The notes under the pieces are model-generated. The model worked only from the letters and a program-made list of their open reading frames with translations. It had not been told where the DNA came from and searched no databases. Positions 63,491 to 64,000 of a DNA stretch of 64,000 nucleotides are shown here, in pieces (position 1 is the stretch's first letter; every line of letters starts with the position of its first letter). The stretch comes from Hydrogenophaga sp. (GTDB lineage: Bacteria > Pseudomonadota > Gammaproteobacteria > Burkholderiales > Burkholderiaceae_C): NCBI RefSeq assembly GCF_019264445.1, contig NZ_JAHVAB010000049.1:44666-108665 (forward strand). The letters run 5' to 3'. A program made the translations under genes and the position numbers.

Positions 63491-64000
<510 letters not shown>

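Overview
The window is high-GC bacterial chromosome. Gene content and order (rpsL-rpsG-fusA-tuf, a contiguous 3,4-dihydroxyphenylacetate meta-cleavage operon, a HemJ-type oxidase, a Mg-type HemB metal site, Burkholderiales-style intergenic palindromes) point to a betaproteobacterium of the order Burkholderiales, most likely family Comamonadaceae (for example a Hydrogenophaga/Acidovorax relative). The order is an inference I hold strongly, the family less so. No tRNA, rRNA, CRISPR array, transposase or phage gene was seen.

Layout. 1-11.6 kb is mixed housekeeping and stress genes: the 3' end of a LysR regulator, a DM13 protein, a Gln/Gly-rich disordered small protein, a hemerythrin-like protein and a large-subunit catalase (KatE), then a metallo-beta-lactamase-fold hydrolase, a periplasmic M48 peptidase with a Tat-type signal, an AmpG-like transporter, an acyl-CoA synthetase and an OmpR-family two-component pair. 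11.6-33.3 kb is one minus-strand polysaccharide (O-antigen or capsule) locus of 20 genes. Read in transcription order it is rmlB-rmlD-rmlA-rmlC, gmd, wzx, an FkbM-like methyltransferase, a glycosyltransferase, a second Gmd-like SDR, a zinc-binding C-methyltransferase, a WbsX-like protein, a Wzy/ligase-like membrane protein, two glycosyltransferases, a UDP-L-aminosugar trio (RmlD-like reductase, FnlA-like dehydratase, FnlC-like 2-epimerase), an SDR, a PglC-type initiating phosphoglycosyltransferase and a WbpM/CapD-like dehydratase. Many junctions are ATGA or short overlaps. The middle (about 24.1-28.7 kb) is visibly AT-richer than its flanks and looks like exchanged, serotype-specific DNA.

33.3-38.6 kb holds housekeeping genes: a zf-CHCC protein, ilvE, a small membrane protein, radA, a J-domain protein and a nitronate monooxygenase. 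38.6-47.4 kb is the homoprotocatechuate operon hpaR-G1-G2-E-D-F-H-I, followed by a class II aldolase and a PanE-like reductase. HpaD opens the ring, HpaE oxidises the semialdehyde, HpaF/HpaG isomerise and decarboxylate, HpaH hydrates and HpaI cleaves to pyruvate and succinate semialdehyde. hpaR starts inside an AT-rich palindrome that probably is its own operator. Two repeat elements interrupt the operon. 47.4-52.6 kb holds MarC and an accessory aromatic/acyl catabolism set (MaoC, SDR, HCCA isomerase-like, dienelactone hydrolase-like, amidohydrolase, GST). 52.6-60.1 kb holds CorA, hemB, a degenerate kinase/receiver protein, a candidate small RNA, hemJ, VanZ, a thioredoxin-like ferredoxin, an alpha/beta hydrolase and a PBP5-type carboxypeptidase. 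60.1-64 kb is the str operon with a clear sigma70 promoter, running off the window inside tuf.

The items most worth following are: (1) the sugar chemistry of the polysaccharide locus (predicted D-QuiNAc-type primer, a UDP-L-QuiNAc-type rather than L-FucNAc route, dTDP-L-rhamnose, and a possible C-methyl-branched GDP-6-deoxyhexose); (2) a promoter-to-terminator unit at 56.1-56.25 kb whose main hairpin loop displays a CCUCCC anti-Shine-Dalgarno motif; (3) the degenerate histidine-kinase/receiver fusion just upstream of it; and (4) the paired inverted repeat element between hpaE and hpaD.
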